From positions 1-26,370 of the forward strand of contig JBLHND010000036.1 in assembly GCA_047622605.1 (NCBI GenBank): a stretch of DNA of 26,370 nt. The letters run 5' to 3'. Both the position numbers and the translations under genes were made by a program. The notes below the pieces were generated by a model, which searched no databases, was not told the origin of the DNA, and saw nothing but the letters and a program-made list of their open reading frames with translations. Origin of the DNA: Motiliproteus sp047622605 (GTDB lineage Bacteria > Pseudomonadota > Gammaproteobacteria > Pseudomonadales > Balneatricaceae). Below are positions 7,462-14,370 of the stretch, in pieces (positions within the stretch are counted from its first letter, which is position 1; each line of letters starts with the position of its first letter).

Positions 7462-9297
7462 ATGTGTGGAATTGTCGGCGCGATTGCGCAACGTCAGGTA
7501 GCAGGAATTCTACTGGAAGGCCTCAAACGGCTTGAATATCGGGGTTACGACTCTGCCGGGATGGCCGTGCGTCATTCGGCGAGTGGTGAGTTGATCTGTA
7601 CGCGGCGGTCTGGAAAAGTCGCCGAGCTGGAGAAGGCCCTGCAGCAGCAGTCGTTGGAGGGCACGATCGGTATTGCTCATACCCGCTGGGCCACTCATGG
7701 CAAGCCGCAGGAACGTAACGCCCACCCGCATATGGCGGGTGGCCGAGTGGCAGTGGTACACAACGGTATTATAGAAAATTACGAGATTCTTAAAGCCGAG
7801 CTTATCGGTAAGGGTGCGCAGTTTCACTCTGATACCGATACCGAAGTGATCGCTCACTTGGTTCACGAGCAGCTGAACGCCGGGGTTGATTTCAGAGCGG
7901 CGGTCAAGCAGACGATCAAGCGGCTCCAGGGCGCCTATGCCCTAGCAATTATGGATCAGCGGCAACCCGGTCTGATTATGGCGGCGCGGATGGGTAGCCC
8001 GTTGGTGATCGGGGTCGGCATCGGTGAGAACTTTATCGCTTCAGATCCGCTGGCGATGCTCCAGGTGACGGATCAGTTTATCTATCTGGACGAGGGCGAG
8101 ATCGCCGAGGTCAGGCTGGACGCTATCCATATTCGTGATGCCAACGGTGAGCCTGTCAGCCACCGCGTGCAACGCTTCGAGCACGGCCAGGATGCGGCCG
8201 ACAAGGGTGAATACCGCCACTATATGCTCAAGGAGATCTACGAACAGCCTCGAGTGGTGAACGCGGTGCTCGAAGGTCGTCTGGGCAAAGACACGGTGCT
8301 TGAACAGGCCTTCGGCGCCGATGCTAAGGCGATCTTCGACCGAGTGCAGGCGGTGCAGATTATTGCTTGTGGTACCAGTTATCACGCCGGACTTATTGCT
8401 AAGTACTGGATCGAAGAGCTAGTCGGCATCCCCTGCATGATCGAGGTTGCCAGCGAGTACCGCTACCGCAAGACGGTGGTGCTGCCCAACAGCCTGTTTC
8501 TGACGATCTCCCAGTCGGGTGAGACCGCTGATACCCTAGCCGCCCTACGCGAGGCGAAGCAGAGCGGCTTTCTGGCCTGTCTGGCGATCTGCAATGTTCC
8601 CGGCAGTTCACTGGTGCGCGAATCCGATCTGGTGCTGATGACCATGGCTGGTCCCGAGATCGGGGTCGCTTCGACCAAGGCGTTCACCAGTCAGCTGGTC
8701 GCCCTGCTGCTGACCACGCTGGTGCTGGGCCGGCGCCATGGCCTGGCTGTGGAGACCGAGCACGAACTGGTCGCCGCGCTCAAGCAACTGCCGGCACAGC
8801 TCGAGCAGGTGCTGGCTTTGGATGAGCCCATTAAGCAGATGTCAGAACGCTTTGCCGATAAGCATCACAGCCTGTTTCTGGGGCGCGGAGCGATGTATCC
8901 GGTGGCGATGGAGGGGGCGCTTAAACTTAAGGAAATCTCCTACATCCATGCCGAAGCCTATCCCGCCGGTGAACTCAAACATGGCCCCCTGGCACTGGTC
9001 GACAGCGAGATGCCGGTCATCGTGGTGGCGCCCAACGACAGCCTGCTGGAGAAGCTCAAAGCCAATATGCAGGAGGTTAGGGCGCGCGGTGGTGAACTTT
9101 ACGTGTTCTCTGACCAGGCGGCCGGACTGGAGAATGGCGAGGGGATTCATAAGATCGAGTTGCCGCATATCCACAGTACTCTGGGTCCGATTCTCTATAC
9201 CCTGCCGCTGCAGCTACTCTCCTACCATGTGGCGGTGTTAAAGGGCACGGACGTCGATCAGCCCCGCAACCTGGCAAAGAGTGTGACGGTCGAATAG
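7462..9297 (+). CDS. glmS: glutamine-fructose-6-phosphate aminotransferase (isomerising)
   Basis: GlmS makes glucosamine-6-phosphate from fructose-6-phosphate and glutamine, the first step to UDP-GlcNAc. After removal of Met the N-terminal Cys of MCGIVGAIA is the glutaminase nucleophile; HTRWATHG is also in this domain. Two SIS sugar-isomerase domains follow (CGTSYHA and SQSGETADT in the first, LGRGAMYPVAMEGALKLKE in the second), and the end DQPRNLAKSVTVE is the conserved family tail. The 611 residues match E. coli (609). Ribosome binding site AGGAAG. GlmU-GlmS pairing gives a two-gene hexosamine operon; no clear GlmZ pairing site was recognised in the short leader. Confidence 0.97.
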   Translation: MCGIVGAIAQRQVAGILLEGLKRLEYRGYDSAGMAVRHSASGELICTRRSGKVAELEKALQQQSLEGTIGIAHTRWATHGKPQERNAHPHMAGGRVAVVHNGIIENYEILKAELIGKGAQFHSDTDTEVIAHLVHEQLNAGVDFRAAVKQTIKRLQGAYALAIMDQRQPGLIMAARMGSPLVIGVGIGENFIASDPLAMLQVTDQFIYLDEGEIAEVRLDAIHIRDANGEPVSHRVQRFEHGQDAADKGEYRHYMLKEIYEQPRVVNAVLEGRLGKDTVLEQAFGADAKAIFDRVQAVQIIACGTSYHAGLIAKYWIEELVGIPCMIEVASEYRYRKTVVLPNSLFLTISQSGETADTLAALREAKQSGFLACLAICNVPGSSLVRESDLVLMTMAGPEIGVASTKAFTSQLVALLLTTLVLGRRHGLAVETEHELVAALKQLPAQLEQVLALDEPIKQMSERFADKHHSLFLGRGAMYPVAMEGALKLKEISYIHAEAYPAGELKHGPLALVDSEMPVIVVAPNDSLLEKLKANMQEVRARGGELYVFSDQAAGLENGEGIHKIELPHIHSTLGPILYTLPLQLLSYHVAVLKGTDVDQPRNLAKSVTVE

Positions 9298-9325
9298 CCC
9301 GCAACGCAGCGGTAACAGGGTAATA
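9259..9325 (+). other. probable Tn7 attachment site (attTn7) at the glmS 3' end
   Basis: The last glmS codons (9259-9297) are very similar at DNA level to the E. coli glmS tail that TnsD of Tn7 recognises, including CGCAACCTGGCAAAG. Tn7 would insert about 25 bases after the stop, near 9322. No Tn7 end or tns gene is seen, so the site looks empty. Similarity to the E. coli site was judged from memory. Confidence 0.45.
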
Positions 9326-9368
9326 GCAGGATGAATTCGACCCATTGTTAATCGATTAAATTAAGACT

Positions 9369-9398
9369 GAAAAAGACCCTCAGGGTGTCCTGGGGGTC
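9369..9398 (-). terminator. minus-strand terminator between glmS and the GGDEF relic
   Basis: GACCCTCAGG (9375-9384) and CCTGGGGGTC (9389-9398) pair over 10 bp with one G-U pair around GTGT. Five A precede the stem on the plus strand, so on the minus strand the stem is followed by TTTTT. It would stop leftward transcripts from the paralogue pair before they run into glmS. It may also weakly end the glmS transcript on the plus strand. Confidence 0.6.
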
Positions 9399-9478
9399 CA
9401 TCTATGTCCAGTGAATACGACGCTGTCGCCTCAACTCGTTTTCAGAGTGTCTCAGGCGTGTATCCACAGAAGGGTTAG

Positions 9479-9640
9479 CGAGGATCGTATCAGTGCAGCC
9501 TAGATAACCGCCTCTTCCGCGCTTATGATTCTGATCTGAGCACCGTGCTGCGCAATGCAGACATCGGTACATATAAAGAAAAAAGCGGCCGCGATCAATA
9601 CCGCTTTTTTGATCCGTTGATGGAAGCGGATCAGACCTAA
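9479..9640 (+). pseudogene. GGDEF-domain relic (C-terminal fragment of a diguanylate cyclase)
   Basis: In this frame the segment reads ...YDSDLSTVLRNADIG and then TYKEKSGRDQYRFFDPLME before TAA at 9638. This is the conserved last helix and strand of GGDEF domains, whose consensus is LLRNADxALYxAKxxGRNxYxFF. Nothing of the active-site GG(D/E)EF loop is present, and an in-frame TAG at 9476-9478 blocks the frame upstream. In the same frame before the stop, SVSGVYPQKG (9446-9475) recalls the SIGxxxYPxDG strand of GGDEF domains, weakly. It is best read as the remnant of a deleted or decayed cyclase gene. Parent length and N-terminal domains cannot be told. Confidence 0.65.
9579..9610. terminator. 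bidirectional terminator-like hairpin
   Basis: AAAAAAGCGG (9579-9588) and CCGCTTTTTT (9601-9610) are perfect arms with a 12-base loop; each strand ends in six T. It is 27 bases past the stop of the leftward gene 9637-10002 and probably ends that transcript. It also lies inside the GGDEF relic. Confidence 0.7.
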
Positions 9641-10002
9641 ACCTCGAGCAGCCATTCCCTGGCGGCTGCCAGCGTCTCAAAGAGTTCGGTATCTACCCCG
9701 GAGATGCTATAGGTATTGGCCAGGTGTGCGTAAATGCGATCCTCGGGCCCAGGGGTACGGACGAACGCCGCTTTTATACAGCAGGGCAGGGCTTTTTTAA
9801 AGCTCGCACCCAGGTCATCGATCTCCATGAAGTTGAGAGGACTGATGTCTGCCTGGCGGAAGTCTATCAACGTGCGATCACAATATTTATAAAAAGGCCG
9901 AGACTTGATTCTGGTAGCATTGATCTTGGCCATGCTTACCAGACCCTGTTGAGTCACGAGGACATAGCGACCATCCTCTGATAATTCTACATCAATGCTC
10001 AT
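9637..10002 (-). CDS. hypothetical protein, possibly SpoIIAA/STAS-like, paralogue 1
   Basis: I do not recognise a named family with certainty. The predicted protein is 121 residues, soluble, with no signal peptide. It begins with a beta-rich stretch (VELSEDGRYVLVTQQGLVS), has a central RTLIDFRQADISPLNFMEID, and ends in a helix REWLLEV. The order of strands, an acidic D-R-Q-A-D motif and a terminal amphipathic helix recalls SpoIIAA/STAS-like small proteins, an inference only. ATG at 10002 is preferred over the upstream ATG at 10050 because AAGGA sits 7 bases ahead of it. It is a tandem paralogue of the gene at 10172-10579, and a terminator follows its stop. Confidence 0.7.
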   Translation of the reverse strand: MSIDVELSEDGRYVLVTQQGLVSMAKINATRIKSRPFYKYCDRTLIDFRQADISPLNFMEIDDLGASFKKALPCCIKAAFVRTPGPEDRIYAHLANTYSISGVDTELFETLAAAREWLLEV

Positions 10003-10055
10003 ATACCATCCTTGATTAAGAGCTTTAAGGCAGATTGAAATACAGTGCACGAATC

Positions 10056-10072
10056 ATACTGCAGTGCAGTAT
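10056..10072. promoter_or_regulatory. 17-bp palindrome upstream of the leftward gene (possible operator)
   Basis: ATACTGCA, one base, then TGCAGTAT is a perfect 8-1-8 palindrome. It lies 54-70 bases upstream of the start at 10002, where a promoter or operator would be. A second, shorter inverted repeat (TAGGT...ACCTA, 10072-10087) is adjacent. No regulator gene can be linked to it. Confidence 0.35.
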
Positions 10073-10171
10073 AGGTGCTATTACCTATTAGTAGAATCTG
10101 ATTTATAAAATAAAACAGTGAGGTACGAACAGTGTCCGCAGGTCGATGCAGAGGGGTTTTGGGTTAGCGTC

Positions 10172-10579
10172 CTAGAAGACCTCAAGTAGCCAATCCTGGG
10201 TGGCTGCCATCGTATCGAAGATTTCGGCCTCTACTCCGTAGATGCAATGGATGTTGGCCAGGTGCGCGTAAGCTCGGTTATCAGCCCCTTGAGCTATGAC
10301 AAACGCCATTTTCTTACAGCCGGGAACGGCTTTATTAAAGCTCGCACCCAGATCATCGAGCTCTATAAACCCGAGAGGGCTGATGTCAGCCTGGCGGCAA
10401 TCCACCAGCAGCCGATCGGAGTAGTTATACAAAGGTCGCGACTCGTCTAAGGCGACTTTGATCTCGGCACTGGACACCGCGCCGGTCACTGTCATAAGGA
10501 CATAGCGCCTGTCATCCGATACTGTAACCTCAGTAATAATCGCTTCTCCTTGATTGGAATCTTTAAACCAGGATTTCAT
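10172..10579 (-). CDS. hypothetical protein, possibly SpoIIAA/STAS-like, paralogue 2
   Basis: From the ATG at 10579 the protein has 135 residues; function unknown. It aligns without gaps over most of its length with its neighbour at 9637-10002: shared RQADISPL, LDDLGASF, YAHLAN and DWLLEV/EWLLEV blocks. The ATG at 10579 has no visible ribosome binding site. The DNA aligned to the neighbour's AAGGA and ATG is AAGGA followed by ATT at 10540-10538, so translation may really begin at that ATT (122 residues), or an ancestral ATG has mutated. No clear terminator follows. The first 13 residues from 10579 have no counterpart in the paralogue. Confidence 0.65.
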   Translation of the reverse strand: MKSWFKDSNQGEAIITEVTVSDDRRYVLMTVTGAVSSAEIKVALDESRPLYNYSDRLLVDCRQADISPLGFIELDDLGASFNKAVPGCKKMAFVIAQGADNRAYAHLANIHCIYGVEAEIFDTMAATQDWLLEVF

Positions 10580-10631
10580 TAATGAGTAATATATCGCATT
10601 GCAACATGACTGTCTTTTTTCCCTTCTATCT

Positions 10632-10650
10632 AGGAGGCGGTTAGCCTCCT
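10632..10650. other. 7-bp hairpin in the divergent intergenic region
   Basis: AGGAGGC (10632-10638) and GCCTCCT (10644-10650) are perfect arms around GGTTA. It sits between the leftward paralogue and the rightward ABC operon, with no T-run directly after it on either strand, so it is more likely structural or an operator-like site than a terminator. Confidence 0.35.
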
Positions 10651-10772
10651 GACACCCTGATCCTGGAACCGGCTTGAGGGTTCGAACTCCGGGCGCACCT
10701 GTAGCTGACAACCGGTGTCTGGCGTGGTAGTTTTCGCACTTCAAAACCGCTGTATAGAAGGATGCTCTAACA

Positions 10773-11741
10773 ATGAAAAAAACTGCGTTTCTTCCCGTTA
10801 CATTTACCTTGCTGGGGTTAGGGCTGTTGGGGCTACCGGCACAGGCCGCCGAGAAGCATGTTGCCATCACCCAAATCGTCGAACATCCGGCCCTGGATGC
10901 CTGCCGTCAGGGGGTCCAGGATGGACTCGCGGCCGCTGGCTATAAGGTGGGCGATAACCTGCGCTGGAGCTACGAAAGCGCGCAGGGCAATCCGGTGACG
11001 GCGGCTCAGGTGGCGAAGAAATTTGCCGGCGACTCGCCCGATGTCATCGTGGCGATCTCTACGCCCTCGGCACAGACCGTCGCCGCCTCCGCGCGTCATA
11101 TTCCGCTGGTATTTACTGCGGTTACCGATCCGCTCGGGGCCAAGCTGGTCAGCAATATGGCGCATCCGGGCAAGCTGATCACCGGCATCTCCGACCTGTC
11201 TCCGATCGATAAACATATGGAACTGATCCTGGAGCTGGTGCCTGGCGCCAAGCGTCTGGGGGTGCTCTATAACCCGGGGGAAGCGAACTCGGTAACCCTG
11301 GTTAACATGGTCCGAGAAGAGGCGAGTGCGCGGGGCATGACCCTAGTCGAAGGCGTCGCCATCAAGTCCGGCGATGTGCTGGCGGCGGTACGCAGTTTGG
11401 TCGGCAAGGTGGATGCGCTCTACGTCCCGCTGGATAACACCGTCGTCTCGGCCCTGGAAGCCGTCATCAAGGTTGCCGAACAAAATGATATCCCCCTTAT
11501 CAGCGGCGATACCGATTCGGTTACTCGGGGTACCGTCGCGGCGGTGGGCTTTAACTACTACGATGTTGGCGTACAGACCGGCAAGATGGTGGCGCGGGTG
11601 CTGAACGGCGAAGCGCCCGGTGATATTGCCGTCGAGCGGGTCCAGCAACTGGAGCTGTATCTTAATCCGGGGGCGGCCCAGCGGATGGGTATTAGCCTGC
11701 CGCAGGCGATGCTCGACCGTGCCAAACAGATCGTTGAGTAG
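10773..11741 (+). CDS. ABC transporter periplasmic substrate-binding protein (PF04392, TrpX-like)
   Basis: The protein captures a small solute in the periplasm and delivers it to the permease encoded next. It starts with a Sec signal peptide, KK then a hydrophobic stretch ending PAQA-A at about residue 25; there is no lipobox cysteine, so it is probably soluble. The mature part has ITQIVEHPALDACRQGVQDG, typical of the ABC_sub_bind family, then ISTPSAQTVAA, PLVFTAVTDPLGAKLV and GVLYNPGEANSV, the two-lobe periplasmic fold. Length 322 fits. Family members have been linked to aromatic amino acids in some bacteria, but the substrate here is unknown. Ribosome binding site AAGGA, 10 bases before ATG. 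Confidence 0.9.
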   Translation: MKKTAFLPVTFTLLGLGLLGLPAQAAEKHVAITQIVEHPALDACRQGVQDGLAAAGYKVGDNLRWSYESAQGNPVTAAQVAKKFAGDSPDVIVAISTPSAQTVAASARHIPLVFTAVTDPLGAKLVSNMAHPGKLITGISDLSPIDKHMELILELVPGAKRLGVLYNPGEANSVTLVNMVREEASARGMTLVEGVAIKSGDVLAAVRSLVGKVDALYVPLDNTVVSALEAVIKVAEQNDIPLISGDTDSVTRGTVAAVGFNYYDVGVQTGKMVARVLNGEAPGDIAVERVQQLELYLNPGAAQRMGISLPQAMLDRAKQIVE

Positions 11742-11780
11742 CATGAGTATGAGCAGTAACAACACCAACAGGAGCCCGCT

Positions 11781-12674
11781 GTGAGTCAAATCGCCTTTCT
11801 GGGTGCTATCGAGACCGGATTGTTGTTCGGCCTGGTCGCCTTCGGGGTCTATCTGTCCTTCAGAATTCTGGACTTTCCCGACCTGACCGTGGATGGCAGC
11901 TTCCCGCTGGGGGCTGCCGTGTCTGCGAGCCTGATTGTGACCGGCTTTAATCCCTGGCTGGCGACATTGCTGGCGATGATCGCGGGGGCGGCTGCGGGAT
12001 TTGTGACGGCCTGGATGAATGTAAAACTGAAAATTCTGCATCTGCTGGCGTCTATCCTGACCATGATCGCGCTCTATTCGGTCAATCTGCGGATCATGGG
12101 CCGTCCCAACGTGGCCTTGCTAGGTGAGACGACGGTGCTGACGCCACTAGAGGCGTATGGCCTGCCTTATTACTGGGTCGCACCGCTGGCCTTTACGCTG
12201 GTGGTACTGGTGGCCGGAATACTGCTGGTGTTGTTCCTGAAATCGGAGCTGGGACTGGCGATGCGGGCCACGGGTGCCAACGCACGGATGGCGCGTGCTC
12301 AGGGCGTGGCGACGGGCGGGATGATCATGCTCGGGATGGCGCTCGCCAACGCGCTGGTGGCGCTCTCGGGGAGCCTGTTCGCGCAATCGCAGGGCAGTGC
12401 CGATATCACCCTTGGGGTGGGCGTGATCGTGGTCGGTCTGGCCTCGGTGATCGGTGGCGAAGCCCTGTTGTCGACCCGCACTATCGTGCTGGCGGTGTTC
12501 GCCTGTGTGCTGGGTTCGATCTTCTATCGGCTGGTGATCGCCTTCGCGCTGAATGCGGATTTTATCGGTCTTAAGGCACAGGATTTGAATCTGGTCACCG
12601 CAGTGCTGGTGGCACTGGCGATCGTCCTGCCACAGTTCAAGCGTGACACCCTGGCCAAGTGGAGGTCCAGATGA
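11781..12674 (+). CDS. ABC transporter permease (BPD_transp_2 type)
   Basis: The 297-residue protein is very hydrophobic, with about eight membrane segments, and forms the channel of the importer. The N-terminal part GLLFGLVAFGVYLSFRILDF and the DLTVDGSFPLGAAVSA segment are typical of the permeases paired with PF04392 binding proteins, related to the branched-chain amino acid permease superfamily. The cytoplasmic loop ELGLAMRATGANARMARAQG is the coupling helix that contacts the ATPase. The start is GTG with AGGAG upstream. It ends overlapping the ATPase start by four bases (ATGA), showing translational coupling. Confidence 0.9.
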   Translation: MSQIAFLGAIETGLLFGLVAFGVYLSFRILDFPDLTVDGSFPLGAAVSASLIVTGFNPWLATLLAMIAGAAAGFVTAWMNVKLKILHLLASILTMIALYSVNLRIMGRPNVALLGETTVLTPLEAYGLPYYWVAPLAFTLVVLVAGILLVLFLKSELGLAMRATGANARMARAQGVATGGMIMLGMALANALVALSGSLFAQSQGSADITLGVGVIVVGLASVIGGEALLSTRTIVLAVFACVLGSIFYRLVIAFALNADFIGLKAQDLNLVTAVLVALAIVLPQFKRDTLAKWRSR

Positions 12675-13465
12675 TCGATATTAAGGATATCCGGGTGACC
12701 TTCGCCAAGGGCACGCCGGTAGAGAACCCAGCCCTGTGTGGGTTATCGATCTTTATCGAAGAGGGTGAATTTGTCACCGTGATCGGTTCCAACGGTGCCG
12801 GTAAGTCCACCCTGCTTAACAGTATCTCCGGGGAGATTAGCGTCGACTCCGGCGAGATCTACCTGGGCGATCGCTGTGTGACTGGCCACTCTACCCGGCG
12901 CCGTGCACGCGATGTGGCGCGGGTGTTCCAGGATCCGATGGCCGGCACCTGCGAAAATCTCAGCATCGAAGAGAACCTAGCCTTAGCCATGAAGCGCGGT
13001 GGCGGTCGTGGGCTGGGCTGGGCGGTGCGGCGCGAGTACCGGCAGCGCTTTGTGCAGCGCCTGAAACGGCTGGGACTGGGGCTGGAGCTGCGTCTGGAAG
13101 ATCGCATGGGGCTGCTCTCCGGCGGGCAGCGGCAGGCGGTCAGCCTGCTGATGGCGACCCTGCAGCCGATGCAGATCCTGCTGTTGGACGAGCATACCGC
13201 GGCCCTGGATCCCAAGACCGGCGCCTTCGTGCTGGAGCTGACCCGCGAGATCATCAAAGAGCAGAACCTGACCGCGTTAATGGTGACCCACAGCATGAAG
13301 CAGGCGCTGGAAGTGGGGCAGCGCACCCTGATGCTGCATGGCGGGCGAGTCGCCTTCGATGTGGCTGGTGCGAATCGGCAGGGACTCGAGGTAAAAGATC
13401 TGCTGGCGCTGTTCGAGCGCAGCGAAGGCGAGCAGCTAGCCGATGACAGCCTGCTGTTGAGCTGA
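12671..13465 (+). CDS. ABC transporter ATP-binding protein
   Basis: This is the motor of the importer. The 264-residue protein has the Walker A motif GSNGAGKST (about 39-47), a Q-loop near VFQDPMAGT, the ABC signature LLSGGQRQAVSL, Walker B ILLLDEHTAALDP and the switch His in MVTHSMKQAL. In Walker B the usual LDEPT reads LDEHT, as seen in this transporter subfamily. ATG at 12671 is preferred over GTG at 12659 because GGAGG (12661-12665) stands in front of it and the four-base overlap with the permease stop fits coupling. It is the last gene of the operon. Confidence 0.93.
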   Translation: MIDIKDIRVTFAKGTPVENPALCGLSIFIEEGEFVTVIGSNGAGKSTLLNSISGEISVDSGEIYLGDRCVTGHSTRRRARDVARVFQDPMAGTCENLSIEENLALAMKRGGGRGLGWAVRREYRQRFVQRLKRLGLGLELRLEDRMGLLSGGQRQAVSLLMATLQPMQILLLDEHTAALDPKTGAFVLELTREIIKEQNLTALMVTHSMKQALEVGQRTLMLHGGRVAFDVAGANRQGLEVKDLLALFERSEGEQLADDSLLLS

Positions 13466-13593
13466 CCCGCAAGCCCTGGGTGATGTATCGCAAAACCTGG
13501 TGAACTCGCATAGGGCTAAATAAGGGCTCTGTCCGGGTTAAGTGTTGCGAGCAGTTTATTCTGCATTATTGTCTTTTTAATAAAATCTTTGTT

Positions 13594-13608
13594 CCGCCCC
13601 TCGGGCGG
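13594..13608 (+). terminator. possible terminator after the ABC operon
   Basis: CCGCCC (13594-13599) and GGGCGG (13603-13608) form a 6-bp GC stem with a 3-base loop. The sequence after it, CTGTAGTTATTTG, is only mildly T-rich, so termination may be weak. It lies 130 bases after the ATPase stop. Confidence 0.35.
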
Positions 13609-13628
13609 CTGTAGTTATTTGTAGTGAC

Positions 13629-13665
13629 AAAGCGAGGTAGGCTGGGATGCAATCCTCGCTTTTAT
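13629..13665 (+). repeat. REP-like palindromic element, copy 1 (26-bp core shared with 17515-17540)
   Basis: Arms AAAGCGAGG (13629-13637) and CCTCGCTTT (13654-13662) pair around a 16-base loop that contains GGCTGGGATGCAAT. The 26 bases 13631-13656 recur exactly, on the opposite strand, at 17515-17540. The stem followed by TTATT could also act as a terminator. The sequence type resembles REP/RAYT-like intergenic palindromes of gammaproteobacteria; family membership is not verified. Confidence 0.65.
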
Positions 13666-13701
13666 TGATCCATGCAAAGCTGCTTATATGCATGTGTACC
13701 T

Positions 13702-13744
13702 GAAGGACCCTAGGCTGGGATTGCATTCCAGCCTAGGGTCCTTC
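13702..13744. repeat. REP-like palindrome with 17-bp perfect arms
   Basis: Positions 13702-13718 and 13728-13744 are perfect inverted arms around the 9-base loop GATTGCATT. The inner part, AGGCTGGGATTGCATTCC, is a variant of the core of the neighbouring element at 13631-13656. On RNA it would be a very stable hairpin, with no T-run directly after it. Confidence 0.75.
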
Positions 13745-14086
13745 CTGATTACCCATAAAGCCCTGCCTATACGCTAGGGTCTTCATTGTTTATATTTTTT
13801 GCGTGTCGGTTAAGCGTTCTGTTACCGCGCAATACTTAACGGGGACATGGCCTAAATAAAGGCCTGCGCTGAAGACAGTTTCGGATATGAACAGCAGCTG
13901 ATATGGACAGGGATACCAGACTAATGTAGGAGACTCGAGGGATCTTTGTTGCTAAATGGCAAGGATAAGGGTAAAAATAACAAATAGAACAATCAAATGA
14001 GGGAACTGACACTTGCGATTGAGGTCATTTGGAGGCTCTCAATGACGTATATCCTCGCAGGATTCACAGGGAGTGCAAGTGCATAG

Positions 14087-14251
14087 AAAGCAAGTTTTCT
14101 TACAGTCCTGTTCAGTTTAACACTGGGTTATGCCGATCACAGCGTCATCTGAACTCCTCTTAATGGTGAGACAACTGCCGGTGTTAGCGTGGCATTCAAC
14201 AACGTTGGCAGCTTAACCGGCGCTGAGAACCCTGCGCGGATGTTTGGCTAA
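14087..14251 (+). pseudogene. probable relic of a secreted-protein gene
   Basis: In one frame, two stop-separated pieces look protein-like. The first (14087-14149) reads KASFLTVLFSLTLGYADH, a signal-peptide-like stretch. The second (14153-14248) reads TPLNGETTAGVSVAFNNVG and then SLTGAENPARMFG before TAA. A TGA at 14150-14152 splits them and a TAG at 14084-14086 precedes them. The composition differs from the random frames around it, but no family is recognised, so this is a tentative call. Confidence 0.25.
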
Positions 14252-14370
14252 GGTTTGAAAGCTCAACGGGTCATTTAGCGAGGGGAGGATTATCGAGACA
14301 GTCACGGTTTCACCAAAATGAGACACCCGCTTATTTCAAATTTCGAGAGTTGAGGTTTAAAAAATCTTTT

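Larger units (their letters stand above)
13466..14370. other. long non-coding stretch with palindromes and a probable gene relic
   Basis: No intact gene is seen between the ABC ATPase and the MshQ-like gene. The stretch holds a GC-rich hairpin at 13594-13608, two REP-like palindromes (13629-13665 and 13702-13744), and a frame at 14087-14251 that looks like a decayed secreted-protein gene. Stop codons are frequent in all frames elsewhere. The section 13750-14080 shows nothing I can name. Confidence 0.6.

Noticed and set aside
8738..9241. Alternative plus-strand frame inside glmS
   Set aside because: Trp/Arg/Ser-rich translation typical of a shifted GC-rich frame; glmS is intact over it.
9311..9325. 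GGTAACAGGGTAATAG resembles the right half of the I-SceI homing site
   Set aside because: Only about 12 of 18 bases match and no homing endonuclease gene or intron is nearby; chance similarity is likely.
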